A stretch of DNA of 64,000 nt from an uncultured Muribaculaceae bacterium (GTDB taxonomy: Bacteria; Bacteroidota; Bacteroidia; Bacteroidales; Muribaculaceae): NCBI GenBank assembly GCA_947628305.1, contig CANQZG010000002.1:235629-299628 (forward strand). The letters run 5' to 3'. The notes beneath the pieces are model-generated. The model saw only the letters and a program-made list of their open reading frames with translations. It ran no database searches and was not told the origin of the DNA. Both the position numbers and the translations under genes were made by a program. Shown piece by piece: positions 35,475 to 45,226 of this stretch (within the stretch, counting starts at the first letter, position 1; each line of letters opens with the position of its first letter).

Positions 35475-36335
35475 TTATTTCGTTATACTTTTTGGGGTGG
35501 TGGTAGAAAGGGCGTTTTCCTTTCCGGCCTTGAATTCGTCGGGATGTCGGAATCCGTTGTCGAGGAGGGTTTTCATTGTGGTCTCGTACCCGTTTCGGTA
35601 GACTTTCTTGATTTCCTTGAGGTTGAACACCTGGTAACGTGCGATTTCAGATGTCTCGACAGCGATGTCACACAGGGACATGTCGGTGTGGGCGTTGCTT
35701 TTTGCCATCATGTTGTAGGAGCGATGGGCGATTTCAAGGAGTGTATGCTTGTAGTTGCCGGCCGGCATAGGGCTGCAATTTATGCCGATTAGGTATTTAC
35801 ATTTGTCTCTTATGGCCCATGCCGGAAGATTGTGCAGCACGCCTCCGTCGACATAGTGCACGCCATTGATGATTATAGGTTTGAATATGATGGGCATGCA
35901 ACAGGAAGCCAATACGCGGTCGGAAATCTCGCCCTTGTCAAATGCAACCCGCTCGCACCGGTCGAGGTCGGTGGCGCATACTATGGTTGGAATCGGGAGC
36001 TCCTCCAGAGTGGAATATGGGATGTGCTTTTGCAGGAATTTCTTGAACCCGGTCATCTTGAAGAACCCGTCCTTGGGAACGCTTAACTCGCAGAAGTCAG
36101 TGAATTTTGCCCCGGTGAACAGCTCGAGCATCTCGGCGGGTTTTATCCCGGCTGCATACATGACGCTCACAATCGAGCCGGCACTGACGCCGGCTATGAC
36201 ATCGGGCCTGATGCCCATCTCCTCAAGAGCCTGCAACGCGCCGACGTGAGCGAAACCTCGCGCTCCGCCGCCACTAAGGGCGACACCTATCTTATACGGC
36301 CGTTTTGAGCCGAAACCGAAAGTTGGGAATTGCAT
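35475..36335 (-). CDS. patatin-like phospholipase (RssA type)
   Basis: A cytosolic or membrane-associated acyl hydrolase with a Ser-Asp dyad. The oxyanion loop reads SGGGARGFAHVG, the nucleophile lies in GVSAGSIV (GxSxG), and the catalytic Asp in YVDGGVLHNLPA. At 286 residues it is the short single-domain form. A -7 box TAATTTTG at 36361-36368 lies 26 nt upstream of the start. GH13 follows after one base, prs and the S9 gene further on, so a four-gene run is possible, though prs has an internal promoter. Confidence 0.93.
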   Translation of the reverse strand: MQFPTFGFGSKRPYKIGVALSGGGARGFAHVGALQALEEMGIRPDVIAGVSAGSIVSVMYAAGIKPAEMLELFTGAKFTDFCELSVPKDGFFKMTGFKKFLQKHIPYSTLEELPIPTIVCATDLDRCERVAFDKGEISDRVLASCCMPIIFKPIIINGVHYVDGGVLHNLPAWAIRDKCKYLIGINCSPMPAGNYKHTLLEIAHRSYNMMAKSNAHTDMSLCDIAVETSEIARYQVFNLKEIKKVYRNGYETTMKTLLDNGFRHPDEFKAGKENALSTTTPKSITK

Positions 36336-36410
36336 CTTATCGCATCATAAAGATTGTTTGCAAAATTAGTGATTTTTATCGATAATACCTAAAAATGATT
36401 ATACGACAGA

Positions 36411-36440
36411 TTGAAGTTTCAAATAAATACATTAAATTTG
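36411..36440 (+). promoter_or_regulatory. promoter for thrS-infC-rpmI-rplT
   Basis: TTG (36411-36413), 19 nt, then -7 TAAATTTG (36433-36440). The leader of about 60 nt before thrS includes a small GC-rich inverted repeat, CGGACCGTCCG (36459-36469), that could be part of a control structure. Confidence 0.7.
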
Positions 36441-36506
36441 TGGTCGTTTTTAGGGCGCGGACCGTCCGTATGGTTCGTAGCTATTGTTTAATTTATTGAA
36501 GTAAAG

Positions 36507-38444
36507 ATGATTAACATTACGTTCCCCGATGGTTCAGTCAAGCAGTTTGAATCCGGTGTGACACCTGTCGCGATTGCGCAATCTCTTAGTCCACAATTAG
36601 CAAAGGAAATCCTGGCCGCATCGGTCAATGATGAGGAATGGGATATTTCACGACCGATTGAGTCAGATGCAACCATTAAGTTATATAAATGGGATGACGC
36701 TGAAGGGAAACATGCTTTCTGGCACAGTTCGGCGCATCTCCTTGCCGAGGCGTTGCAGGAACTTTATCCGGGTGTGAAATTCGGTATCGGCCCGGCAATC
36801 GAGAACGGGTTCTATTATGATATCGACCCGGGGGAGAATCAGTTGACAGCGGCTGATTTCCCGAAAATCGAGAAAAAGATGATAGAACTTGCCCGTCAGA
36901 AACAGGACATTGTGCGCCGTGACATTGCAAAGGATGACGCCTTGAAGATGTTCGGTGACCGGGGCGAGGTATATAAATGCGAGTTAATCAGCGAACTTGA
37001 GGACGGGCATATAACCACTTATACGCAGGGCGCGTTCACCGACCTTTGCCGTGGCCCGCACCTTGCAAACACCGCTCCAATCAAGGCGGTTAAAATCACA
37101 TCTCTCGCCGGTGCCTACTGGCGCGGTGATGAGAAACGCAATCAGCTTGTACGTGTGTATGGCATATCTTTCCCCAAACAGAAGATGCTCGACGAGTATC
37201 TTGTCATGCTTGAGGAGGCTAAGAAACGTGACCACCGTAAACTTGGGAAAGAGATGGAATTGTTCGCATTTTCGGCTAATGTCGGAGCGGGTTTGCCATT
37301 GTGGCTTCCCAAAGGTGCGGCTTTGCGTGACCGTCTGGAACAGTTCTTGCGTAAGATTCAGAAACAATATGGTTATCAGCAGGTAATCACTCCGCATATA
37401 GGCAATAAAATGCTTTATGTGACATCAGGCCACTATGCCAAGTACGGCAAGGATTCATTCCAGCCTATCCACACCCCCGAGGAAGGGGAGGAGTATCTAC
37501 TGAAACCGATGAACTGTCCTCATCATTGCGAGATTTTCCGTGCATTTCCGCGAAGCTACCGTGAGTTGCCGTTGCGTCTTGCCGAGTTCGGAACAGTATA
37601 CCGTTACGAACAGAGTGGCGAGCTTCACGGCCTGACACGTGTGCGTGGCTTTACGCAAGATGACGCCCATATATTCTGTGCCCCTGAACAGATAAAGGAT
37701 GAGTTCCTCAAGGTAATGGATATTATCTTTTATATCTTCAAGGCGTTGAAATTCGATAACTTTGAGGCGCAGATTTCGTTACGCGACCCCAAGAACAAAG
37801 AAAAATATATCGGCAGTGACGAAAACTGGCATCTCGCCGAGAATGCAATTATCGAGGCTTGTCGGGAGAAGGGTCTTAACGCACGCACCGAACTTGGTGA
37901 GGCGGCGTTCTACGGACCCAAGCTCGATTTCATGGTTAAGGATGCTCTCGGACGGCGTTGGCAGCTTGGAACAATCCAGGTCGACTACAATCTGCCAGAA
38001 CGTTTCCAGCTTGAATATACGGGCACTGACAATCAGAAACATCGACCGGTGATGATTCACCGTGCCCCGTTTGGCTCGATGGAGCGTTTCGTCGCAGTCC
38101 TTTTGGAGCATACAGCCGGCCGATTCCCGTTGTGGCTCGCTCCTGAACAGGCTGTCGTGCTTCCGATTTCTGAAAAATTCAACGATTATGCCAACGAGGT
38201 TGCCAAGCAGCTTAATGCGCTTGACGTCAGGACGATTGTCGATGACCGTAATGAGAAAATCGGTAAGAAAATCCGTGACAACGAGTTGAAAAGAATCCCT
38301 TATCTACTGATTGTGGGAGAGAAAGAGGCACAAAATGGCGAAATTTCTGTAAGAAAACAGGGCGATGGTGACCAAGGTTCGATGAAAATTGCTACCTTTG
38401 CAGAAAATTTGGCTCAAGAAGTCAGCAACATGATTAATCAATAA
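36507..38444 (+). CDS. thrS: threonyl-tRNA synthetase
   Basis: Charges tRNA-Thr and edits mischarged Ser. Domains in order: TGS (1-62), the editing domain with [11 protein letters not shown] near 73 and HCEIF-type signatures, the class II catalytic core with [11 protein letters not shown] (zinc Cys) and [13 protein letters not shown], and the anticodon-binding domain from about 540 ([12 protein letters not shown]). The 645 residues are full length. It leads the classic cluster with infC, rpmI and rplT; infC starts 9 bp downstream. Confidence 0.98.
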   Translation: MINITFPDGSVKQFESGVTPVAIAQSLSPQLAKEILAASVNDEEWDISRPIESDATIKLYKWDDAEGKHAFWHSSAHLLAEALQELYPGVKFGIGPAIENGFYYDIDPGENQLTAADFPKIEKKMIELARQKQDIVRRDIAKDDALKMFGDRGEVYKCELISELEDGHITTYTQGAFTDLCRGPHLANTAPIKAVKITSLAGAYWRGDEKRNQLVRVYGISFPKQKMLDEYLVMLEEAKKRDHRKLGKEMELFAFSANVGAGLPLWLPKGAALRDRLEQFLRKIQKQYGYQQVITPHIGNKMLYVTSGHYAKYGKDSFQPIHTPEEGEEYLLKPMNCPHHCEIFRAFPRSYRELPLRLAEFGTVYRYEQSGELHGLTRVRGFTQDDAHIFCAPEQIKDEFLKVMDIIFYIFKALKFDNFEAQISLRDPKNKEKYIGSDENWHLAENAIIEACREKGLNARTELGEAAFYGPKLDFMVKDALGRRWQLGTIQVDYNLPERFQLEYTGTDNQKHRPVMIHRAPFGSMERFVAVLLEHTAGRFPLWLAPEQAVVLPISEKFNDYANEVAKQLNALDVRTIVDDRNEKIGKKIRDNELKRIPYLLIVGEKEAQNGEISVRKQGDGDQGSMKIATFAENLAQEVSNMINQ

Positions 38445-38453
38445 ACCCACTGA

Positions 38454-39035
38454 ATGGAGAAAAAACCTTTCCACCCCGGCGGCCCTCGCCGACCCAACGC
38501 CCCTTTCCGCAGGGGTATGCCTGTCAAGCAGGAACCATACGCAATAAATGAACGCATACGCGCACGCGAGGTTCGTCTTGTCGGCGATAATGTCGAGACT
38601 GGCATTTATTCCATTCAGGAGGCAATGAAGATTGCTGACGGGCTTGGCTTGGACTTGATTGAAATTTCGCCCACCGCCGAGCCGCCGGTTTGTAAGATTC
38701 TTGACTATCAGAAGTTCCTGTACCAACAGAAAAAGCGGCAGAAGGAACAGAAAGCCAAGGCGACCAAAGTAGTAGTCAAGGAAATCAGGTTTGGACCTCA
38801 GACCGATGACCACGATTACAACTTTAAACTCAAGCATGCCATCGGTTTCCTTAACGAAGGGGCAAAAGTGAAGGCCTACGTCTTCTTCAAGGGACGTTCA
38901 ATCCTGTTCAAGGAACAAGGTGAGGTCTTGTTGCTGAGATTTGCCAACGACCTTGAGGAATATGGTAAGGTAGAGCAGATGCCACAGCTTGAGGGTAAGA
39001 GGATGATTATCATGATTACCCCCAAGAAAAAGTAA
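38454..39035 (+). CDS. infC: translation initiation factor IF-3
   Basis: Keeps the 30S subunit free and checks the start codon. The N-domain begins near residue 28 ([20 protein letters not shown]) and the C-domain contains [21 protein letters not shown] and [14 protein letters not shown]. There is a Pro/Arg-rich extension of about 25 residues before the N-domain. I took ATG at 38454, the only sensible in-frame start after thrS; many infC genes elsewhere use a rare codon, which is not the case here. Confidence 0.97.
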   Translation: MEKKPFHPGGPRRPNAPFRRGMPVKQEPYAINERIRAREVRLVGDNVETGIYSIQEAMKIADGLGLDLIEISPTAEPPVCKILDYQKFLYQQKKRQKEQKAKATKVVVKEIRFGPQTDDHDYNFKLKHAIGFLNEGAKVKAYVFFKGRSILFKEQGEVLLLRFANDLEEYGKVEQMPQLEGKRMIIMITPKKK

Positions 39036-39117
39036 TCCAAATGACGACTAAAATCCGCCCCACGTGTTGTCGCGGAACATTATATAACACGAACTAAATA
39101 TTTTAAATTAACTCAAA

Positions 39118-39318
39118 ATGCCAAAGATTAAGACTAATTCCGGTGCCAAAAAGAGGTTCGCCCTTACCGGGTCAGGTAAAATCAAGAGAAAACATGCTTT
39201 TAAAAGCCACATCTTGACCAAGAAAACCAAGAAACAAAAGCGTAACCTCACCCATTTCGGTCTGGTTGCCACTTGTGACGAAGGTAATGTAAAGGCTCTT
39301 CTCGGCCTCAAGTCATAA
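39118..39318 (+). CDS. rpmI: 50S ribosomal protein L35
   Basis: A 66-residue basic ribosomal protein with the family start [14 protein letters not shown] and the [14 protein letters not shown] region. It lies in the usual place between infC and rplT. The 82 bp upstream contain two nested short inverted repeats (TCCGC/GCGGA and GTGTT/AACAC, 39050-39089), a possible ribosomal-protein leader; the pairing is short and unproven. Confidence 0.97.
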   Translation: MPKIKTNSGAKKRFALTGSGKIKRKHAFKSHILTKKTKKQKRNLTHFGLVATCDEGNVKALLGLKS

Positions 39319-39428
39319 TGTAGACTCTTGTTAGAAAATTCGTGATTTTATAATTCATTTTTTATTAACCGAATGAACAGCCATAAAGCGCAAGACAAGC
39401 CGCTGTCATTCAAAATCGAAACAAAAAA

Positions 39429-39776
39429 ATGCCAAGGTCAGTAAATCATGTAGCCTCACGCGCTCGCAGAAAAAAAATCTTGAAACTTACCCGCGGTTAT
39501 TTCGGATGCCGTAGAAATGTATGGACAGTAGCCAAGAATACTTGGGAAAAAGGTCTTACATACGCTTACCGTGACCGCAAGAACAAGAAACGCAACTTCC
39601 GCGCACTATGGATTCAGCGTATCAACGCCGCTGCACGTGTCGAGGGTCTTTCTTACTCTAAACTCATGGGCCTGATTCACAAGTCGGGAATCGAAATCAA
39701 CCGAAAGGTGCTCGCCGACCTCGCCCTCAACAATCCCGCTGCGTTCAAGGCGGTCGTTGACAAGGTAAAGGCTTGA
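39429..39776 (+). CDS. rplT: 50S ribosomal protein L20
   Basis: A 115-residue rRNA-binding protein needed early in 50S assembly, and an autoregulator of its operon in other bacteria. It opens with [18 protein letters not shown] and contains [21 protein letters not shown], the family core. A strong terminator follows at 39830-39872. The 110 bp between rpmI and rplT are AT-rich and I see no convincing structure in them. Confidence 0.97.
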   Translation: MPRSVNHVASRARRKKILKLTRGYFGCRRNVWTVAKNTWEKGLTYAYRDRKNKKRNFRALWIQRINAAARVEGLSYSKLMGLIHKSGIEINRKVLADLALNNPAAFKAVVDKVKA

Positions 39777-39829
39777 TTCAGGCGAAAATTCCGTCTTTAG
39801 CTTATGTGCGGAGACGGAGAGAAACCATA

Positions 39830-39872
39830 ATGTCAGGGAAATGGCAGAACGCCATTTCCCTGACATGTTTTT
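39830..39872 (+). terminator. Rho-independent terminator of the thrS-rplT operon
   Basis: A 16-bp perfect stem (ATGTCAGGGAAATGGC with its complement, loop AGAAC, the last pair just before G) ending in a run of five T, 53 bp after the rplT stop. Confidence 0.92.
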
Positions 39873-39996
39873 ATGTCGGTTGTAAGGCGTTGGCCGGGAA
39901 TTGAGCGTTGTATGGCGGTTATTTGTCGGTGGTAGTGTATATTATCCAAGGAAAATTTGTAAATTTGCGTGTTTAAATTCCAATTTATAAAAAGAA

Positions 39997-41541
39997 ATGG
40001 CATCACAAGACGACGTTTTCAAGAAAATTGTATCCCACGCCAAAGAATATGGCTTTGTTTTTCAATCCTCCGAGATTTATGACGGTCTGTCGGCCGTGTA
40101 TGATTACGGGCAGAACGGGGTTGAACTTAAAAATAACATCAAGCGGTATTGGTGGGACGCGATGACGTTGCTTCACGAGAATATAGTGGGTATTGACTCT
40201 GCAATATTCATGCACCCGACCATCTGGAAGGCGTCGGGGCATGTGGACGCTTTCAATGACCCTTTGATTGATAACCGCGACTCCAAGAAACGGTATCGTG
40301 CCGATGTGCTGATTGAGGATTATCTCGCTAAAATCGATGAAAAAATCGATAAGGAGGTCGCCAAGGCTGCCAAGCGGTTCGGAGACTCATTTGACGAGAC
40401 GATGTTCCGTCAGACCAATCCGCGGGTGCAGGAGCACATCGCCAAGCGCGACTCTGTCCATGAACGTTTTGCCAAGGCTCTGAATGACAATAATCTTGAC
40501 GAGTTGCGCCAGATTATCATTGATTGTGAAATCGTATGCCCCATATCCGGGACAAAAAACTGGACTGATGTGCGTCAGTTTAACCTGATGTTCAAGACCG
40601 AGATGGGAAGTACTGCCGATGGTGCGATGACTGTCTACCTTCGCCCGGAGACAGCCCAGGGGATTTTTGTAAACTATCTTAATGTGCAGAAAACGGGGCG
40701 GATGCGTCTGCCGTTCGGTATCGCGCAGATTGGTAAGGCCTTCAGGAACGAAATTGTGGCACGCCAGTTCATTTTCCGTATGCGTGAGTTTGAACAGATG
40801 GAGATGCAGTTCTTTGTGCGTCCCGGTCAGGAACTCGAATGGTTCAAGAAATGGAAAGAGACACGTCTGCGCTGGCACAAGGCTCTCGGCCTCGGTGATG
40901 ACAAGTACCGTTTCCATGACCATGACAAACTGGCCCATTATGCCAACGCCGCCACTGACATCGAGTTTGAGATGCCATTCGGGTTCAAGGAGGTGGAGGG
41001 TATTCACTCACGCACTAATTTTGACCTGTCGCAGCATGAAAAATATTCGGGTAAGAAAATCCAGTACTTCGACCCTGAACTGAACGAAAGTTATGTGCCG
41101 TATGTTATAGAGACGTCAATCGGTGTTGACCGTATGTTCCTGTCGGTGCTCTGTTCAAGTTATGAGGAGCAGGAGTTGGAGGGCGGAGACAAACGTGTTG
41201 TCCTGCATCTGCCGGCGGCATTGGCCCCTGTCAAGTGTGCTGTGATGCCACTTGTCCGAAAGGATGGTCTGCCTGAAAAGGCACGTGAAATCGTTAATGA
41301 CCTGAAATTTGATTTCTCGACCCATTACGATGAGAAGGACTCGATAGGCAAACGTTACCGCCGTCAGGATGCGATAGGCACCCCGTTCTGTATCACGGTG
41401 GACCATCAGACGCTTGAAGACAATACTGTCACTTTGCGTCACCGTGATTCAATGGAGCAGGAACGCGTCAATGTCGATGACCTTCACCGTTTGATTCACG
41501 GTCAGGTGAGCCTTAACTCACTACTTCGTAAACTTGCATAA
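39997..41541 (+). CDS. glyS: glycyl-tRNA synthetase (alpha2 type)
   Basis: A class II synthetase charging tRNA-Gly; the single-chain eukaryote-like form rather than the alpha/beta heterotetramer. It begins with VFKKIVSHAKEYGFVFQSSEIYDG, then motif 2, AFRNEIVARQFIFRMREFEQMEMQFFV, and YVPYVIETSIGVDRMFL (motif 3). The C-terminal anticodon-binding domain starts near 400 (PVKCAVMPLVRKDGL). The 514 residues fit Bacteroidetes members. A -7 box TAAATTTG stands at 39960-39967. lemA follows after 28 bp. Confidence 0.97.
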   Translation: MASQDDVFKKIVSHAKEYGFVFQSSEIYDGLSAVYDYGQNGVELKNNIKRYWWDAMTLLHENIVGIDSAIFMHPTIWKASGHVDAFNDPLIDNRDSKKRYRADVLIEDYLAKIDEKIDKEVAKAAKRFGDSFDETMFRQTNPRVQEHIAKRDSVHERFAKALNDNNLDELRQIIIDCEIVCPISGTKNWTDVRQFNLMFKTEMGSTADGAMTVYLRPETAQGIFVNYLNVQKTGRMRLPFGIAQIGKAFRNEIVARQFIFRMREFEQMEMQFFVRPGQELEWFKKWKETRLRWHKALGLGDDKYRFHDHDKLAHYANAATDIEFEMPFGFKEVEGIHSRTNFDLSQHEKYSGKKIQYFDPELNESYVPYVIETSIGVDRMFLSVLCSSYEEQELEGGDKRVVLHLPAALAPVKCAVMPLVRKDGLPEKAREIVNDLKFDFSTHYDEKDSIGKRYRRQDAIGTPFCITVDHQTLEDNTVTLRHRDSMEQERVNVDDLHRLIHGQVSLNSLLRKLA

Positions 41542-41569
41542 AACACCCTCTAAAAGAGATTGTTAAAAA

Positions 41570-42154
41570 ATGAAAATTTTTAAAATTGCTCTCACTGCGA
41601 TTGTCGCAATGATGTTGCCGTCGCTCACATCATGTAACTATAACGGACTGGTCGAGCAGCAGCAACAGGTCGACCAGTCATGGGCCGAGGTTGAGAATCA
41701 ATACCAGCGTCGTGCCGACCTGATACCTAATCTCGTCAATACGGTCAAGGGATATGCCACCCATGAGAGCGAGACTCTTGAAAAGGTGGTGGAGGCCCGC
41801 GCCAAGGCGACCCAGGTCACAATCGAACCGGGGGACCTTAACGAGGAGAACCTGGCTCGTTTCCAACAGGCACAGAATGAACTGTCGGGAGCGTTGAAAT
41901 CGCTTCTTGCCGTTACCGAGGCTTATCCTGACCTGAAGGCGAATGAAAATTTCAAGGACCTTCAAGTGCAGTTGGAAGGTACTGAAAACCGTGTCGCAAC
42001 CGCCCGTACACGTTACACCGAGGCTGTGCGCGTATATAACACGTCGATTAAAAAATTCCCGACGACTATCTATGCGGGATGGTTCGGATTCGAGGCTAAA
42101 CCGCAGTTCAAGGCCGAGGAGGGTGCCAACCGTACCCCGGAGGTACAGTTCTGA
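41570..42154 (+). CDS. LemA family protein
   Basis: A 194-residue membrane-anchored helical protein. The N-terminus is a lipoprotein-like signal (LPSLTSCNYNGL, Cys at 22), then the LemA core: QVDQSWAEVENQYQRRADLIPNLVNTVKGYATHE and ENRVATARTRYTEAVRVYNTSIKKFP, ending in the conserved FEAKPQF. LemA proteins often pair with a TPM-domain (YgcG) protein; none is present here, and the neighbour is a peptidyl-prolyl isomerase. The function of the family is not settled. Confidence 0.94.
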   Translation: MKIFKIALTAIVAMMLPSLTSCNYNGLVEQQQQVDQSWAEVENQYQRRADLIPNLVNTVKGYATHESETLEKVVEARAKATQVTIEPGDLNEENLARFQQAQNELSGALKSLLAVTEAYPDLKANENFKDLQVQLEGTENRVATARTRYTEAVRVYNTSIKKFPTTIYAGWFGFEAKPQFKAEEGANRTPEVQF

Positions 42155-42205
42155 TGCCTCTTGTTCGATTGACCATTATCACTTGTTACAACACTTAAGG
42201 AGTAA

Positions 42206-42772
42206 ATGAAAAAACTATTCTATATAATGATGCCCGTTGTGGCAGCCATCGCGGTGGCATCATGCAATGATGATGACAACACTGACACATTGTCACAATA
42301 TGAGGCATACCGTGACGAGAATGTCGCGTACTATGAATCACAGGCCGAGCTTAAGAATCCCGACGGGACTCCTTACTATGAGCGTCTTGTGCCTGTCTGG
42401 AACAGCGGAGCCGAGATATTGATTCATTATTTCAACGACAGGGCGTTGACGGCCGGGAATCTTCAGCCATTGTTCACGAGCGGTTGCGCTGTCAAGTATA
42501 TCGGACGTCTTTATAATGACTATGCGTTCGACTCATCTTATCTGCGTACCTCGGCTTTGTACGGCGATTCAGTCAGCATCTTTCAGCCTTCAGGTGTGAT
42601 TCAGGGTTGGGCGATTGCATTGATGGATATGCGTGTGGGCGATTCGTGTGAAATCGTGATTCCTTATCAACAAGGGTATGGCACACAGATTCAGACAGCC
42701 ATTCCGCCTTATTCGACATTGAAGTTCAATATGAAACTTGTCGATATCCCGTTCTACGAGATTAAGCAATAA
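42206..42772 (+). CDS. FKBP-type peptidyl-prolyl isomerase lipoprotein
   Basis: A periplasm-facing or outer-membrane folding factor. The lipoprotein signal ends AVASCNDDDN (Cys at 20). The FKBP domain fills about residues 85-185: VKYIGRLYNDYAFDSS, then PSGVIQGWAIALMDMRVGDSCEIVIPYQQGYG and a final TLKFNMKLVDI. Gln replaces the usual Pro in the VIPGW motif. It lies between lemA and a cation exporter, all on plus, 51 bp and 8 bp away. Confidence 0.93.
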   Translation: MKKLFYIMMPVVAAIAVASCNDDDNTDTLSQYEAYRDENVAYYESQAELKNPDGTPYYERLVPVWNSGAEILIHYFNDRALTAGNLQPLFTSGCAVKYIGRLYNDYAFDSSYLRTSALYGDSVSIFQPSGVIQGWAIALMDMRVGDSCEIVIPYQQGYGTQIQTAIPPYSTLKFNMKLVDIPFYEIKQ

Positions 42773-42780
42773 ACGGGGGC

Positions 42781-43713
42781 ATGCATTCCCATAGTAGCCA
42801 TAGTCACGGGCATCACCATCATGTAATGGACGCGGATGTTATGTCTGGCCGTCTTGGTCGTGTATTTCTGATAGGTATTGCGCTCAATCTGCTGTATGTC
42901 ATCGTGGAGGGTGCGGCAGGTATGTGGTACGGCTCGATGGGATTGTTGTCTGACGCGGGGCATAATCTGAGCGATGTCGCCTCGCTGGTTATCGCCCTTG
43001 TCGCTTTCAGGCTTGCCGACAGGCGTCCGACGGCTCGTTATACCTACGGGTATCGTCGTGCCACTATAGAGGCATCGTTCATTAACGCTCTGATTCTTGG
43101 GGTCGCGATAATCCTGATATACATCGAGAGTGTCGGGAAGCTGATTCATCCTGAATCAATCAACGGTGATGCCGTCGCATGGGTGGCGGCTGCCGGGATT
43201 GTGGTTAACGGAGTGACGGCATGGCTGTTTGTGAAGGATAAAGGGCGTGACCTCAATGTCAAAGGAGCCTTTCTCCACATGTTGGCTGACACGCTTGTAT
43301 CGGTCGGGGTGGTCATCTCCGGCATTGTGATACATTTCACGGGGTGGAGCGTGATAGACCCGATAGTGGGGATTGTGATTGCGTCTATAATAGCGTTTTC
43401 CACATGGAGACTTTTGCGCGAGAGTGTCTCTCTTGCATTGGACGGTGTGCCCGAGGGGATTGATGTCGGGGATGTCGAGCGTCGAATCTCCGAAGTGCCC
43501 GGTGTGCGTGGCGTGCACCATGTGCATATACGGGCGTTAAGCACGACAATGAACTCGCTCACGGCTCACATTGTCATAGACAATCCTGAGCAGATAGACA
43601 GGATTGTTTGCGATGTAAAGAACGAACTTGCGGCATGCGGTATCAGTCACTCTACAATAGAGGCCGAGACGCAGGGACGCGGATGTGACGGCGATTGTGG
43701 TTGTGCAGGGTAG
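42781..43713 (+). CDS. cation diffusion facilitator family metal exporter
   Basis: Exports zinc or related divalent cations from the cytosol in exchange for protons. Six membrane helices run from about residue 28 to 215. The transport site carboxylates are in LLSDAGHNLSDVASL (helix 2) and HMLADTLVSVGVV (helix 5), the HxxxD and DxxxH pattern of zinc-type members. The N-terminus is His-rich (HSHSSHSHGHHHH) and the C-terminal cytosolic domain ends in a Cys-rich tail, CDGDCGCAG; both may bind metal. It starts 8 bp after the FKBP gene. Confidence 0.94.
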   Translation: MHSHSSHSHGHHHHVMDADVMSGRLGRVFLIGIALNLLYVIVEGAAGMWYGSMGLLSDAGHNLSDVASLVIALVAFRLADRRPTARYTYGYRRATIEASFINALILGVAIILIYIESVGKLIHPESINGDAVAWVAAAGIVVNGVTAWLFVKDKGRDLNVKGAFLHMLADTLVSVGVVISGIVIHFTGWSVIDPIVGIVIASIIAFSTWRLLRESVSLALDGVPEGIDVGDVERRISEVPGVRGVHHVHIRALSTTMNSLTAHIVIDNPEQIDRIVCDVKNELAACGISHSTIEAETQGRGCDGDCGCAG

Positions 43714-43813
43714 GGTATCGTTTGAATTTCATCGTTCTGTCACGACCGGGTAATCGTTTTGTTTCCCGATTGTATCCAAATTGTCACACTTGATACAATG
43801 CGGTTAAGGAGTT

Positions 43814-43843
43814 TTTGAGATATCGGCGATTAAACTATATTTG
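43814..43843 (+). promoter_or_regulatory. promoter for the aspartic protease gene
   Basis: TTTG (43814-43817), an 18-nt spacer and -7 TATATTTG (43836-43843). It lies after an inverted repeat ATTGTATC/GATACAAT (43769-43799, 15-bp spacer) that could be an operator. It decides the start of the next gene in favour of 43863. Confidence 0.6.
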
Positions 43844-43862
43844 CGTTTACTATCATTCTCAC

Positions 43863-44843
43863 ATGAATAAGAAACGCAAAATAATATGGATAACGGTCGC
43901 GTTACTGGCTGTGATTGTTGCTACGGTCGTGGTGACGGGGCATAATCGACAGATATCGTTAAATCTTTCGGAACGACAGGTGGTATTGCCATACGAGAAC
44001 GGCGTTGTGAGGCTTTTTAATGGTGGATTGTTTGCGGTAGATACCGGCAGCAGCACATCGACTATAACATCTGACATGCTAAAAAGATTACGGAACATGG
44101 GGATGCCGGTAAGTGATTCTTATATGCCGATAATAGGGCATGCCCCCTATAGTTTAGGTTGTAATGTCAGTGTGCACAATTACAAGGTGTCTCTCCCGGT
44201 GGAGGAGTTTCGGTTTGCCATGGACACGGTGGCGACATCGGGTTGGGAACCGACCGGTCGCATCGTCAGCACAATCGATAATGTTGAATTTGTATTGGAC
44301 GATTCATCGGAAATCAGTGTCCTTGGTATGGATTTCTTGGAGCACTTTGTCGTGGAGTATTGTTATTCCTTAAATTCATTGGTGCTTGGTCATGAGGTGC
44401 AGGATGGATACCGTTATCTTGCCGAACTGAAAAATCATCTGTTGTTCTATAACATGTTAGGATTGGAGCAACGTTACTATGTGGAGGCGACTATCGATGA
44501 CGAGACATCTGACTTCTTTCTTGACACCGGACTCGATTTTATCTCTATGAAGTTGCCCTACGATGACCATGTGTATTCAAGAAGGGAACTATATGACAAT
44601 GTGTTCCGTACACGTGACGGACGTCTGTCCCCTATAAAGTATACCGACGGAGCATGGGTTGAACTTGGTAATCGCGCAGGAGTGAGAGCGGTTTATTATA
44701 CCAATGACGGTCTCGAGAAATACTCACTGAATCCATTCACATTTTTTGCGCAGGATGTCGTGTTTGATTTTCCAGGTAAAAAACTCTATCTACGCCCATT
44801 TACTATAGGGCGTAAGCGTCCGTTGCACGCCGGTCGCAGATGA
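43863..44843 (+). CDS. membrane-anchored retropepsin-like aspartic protease with two DTG motifs
   Basis: A 326-residue protein with one N-terminal membrane anchor (about 5-25, IIWITVALLAVIVATVVV). Two clan AA active-site motifs are visible: Asp60 in FAVDTGSSTSTI and Asp221 in FFLDTGLDFISM. This is the pattern of a chain holding two retropepsin-like halves, which could form one active site in cis. The substrate is unknown and the protein faces the periplasm. The longer frame from 43815 begins before the -7 box and would not be transcribed from it. It is alone on its transcript, closed by the hairpin at 44857-44906. Confidence 0.82.
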   Translation: MNKKRKIIWITVALLAVIVATVVVTGHNRQISLNLSERQVVLPYENGVVRLFNGGLFAVDTGSSTSTITSDMLKRLRNMGMPVSDSYMPIIGHAPYSLGCNVSVHNYKVSLPVEEFRFAMDTVATSGWEPTGRIVSTIDNVEFVLDDSSEISVLGMDFLEHFVVEYCYSLNSLVLGHEVQDGYRYLAELKNHLLFYNMLGLEQRYYVEATIDDETSDFFLDTGLDFISMKLPYDDHVYSRRELYDNVFRTRDGRLSPIKYTDGAWVELGNRAGVRAVYYTNDGLEKYSLNPFTFFAQDVVFDFPGKKLYLRPFTIGRKRPLHAGRR

Positions 44844-44856
44844 CGTTGATTGCATA

Positions 44857-44906
44857 ATAGATAAGATAAAGGCGCGCCAATTATGGCGCGCCTTTATCTT
44901 ATCTAT
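44857..44906. terminator. 23-bp perfect hairpin between convergent genes
   Basis: A perfect 23-bp stem (arms starting ATAGATAAGATAAAGGCGCG) with a four-base loop ATTA, 14 bp after the aspartic protease stop. T-rich on either strand past the GC core, so it can end transcription in both directions. It contains GGCGCGCC twice. Confidence 0.85.
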
Positions 44907-44950
44907 ATATGTCTATTTATGCTTGATTATGGGTTGAATTATCCCTTGCG

Positions 44951-45226
44951 TTTAGAGCTTGTTTAGTTTTAACAGTCAGAAATTTTTATGCGGAGTCTTG
45001 AGGTGATTTTGTCCATGCAACCAAGGGAGCGATGCGGGCATCGTGACCGAGGCAAAGGGACGAAAGCATCCAAGAAACCGCATCGAGGGCTCCTTGACGG
45101 CATCTTCCGGCCATTTCCGAGTCTCTCGCTCGTCATGTATCTCGATACACTCCTCGCTCGGAGACTCGGAACTGCCTCGAAATCTGCCTATAAAAATTCA
45201 ACTGTTAAAACTCAACAAGCTCTTAG
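44951..45226. repeat. dispersed foldback element, copy 2 (about 276 bp)
   Basis: The closest relative of copy 1. Left end TTTAGAGCTTGTTTAG, right end (reversed) CTAAGAGCTTGTTGAG, both continuing into TTTTAACAGT and an ATTTTTAT block. The core hairpin is CGATGCGGGCATCG (45031-45044); compared with copy 1, one outer pair has changed from T-A to C-G, keeping the stem. It overlaps the last codons of trpB: the final residues RAC and the TGA lie inside its right terminus. Confidence 0.85.

Noticed and set aside
36441..36506. Riboswitch or T-box in the thrS leader
   Set aside because: The leader is only about 60 nt, with one short inverted repeat; T-box landmarks are absent.
43815..43862. A 16-codon N-terminal extension of the aspartic protease
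   Set aside because: It lies upstream of and across the -7 box at 43836-43843, so it would not be transcribed from that promoter.
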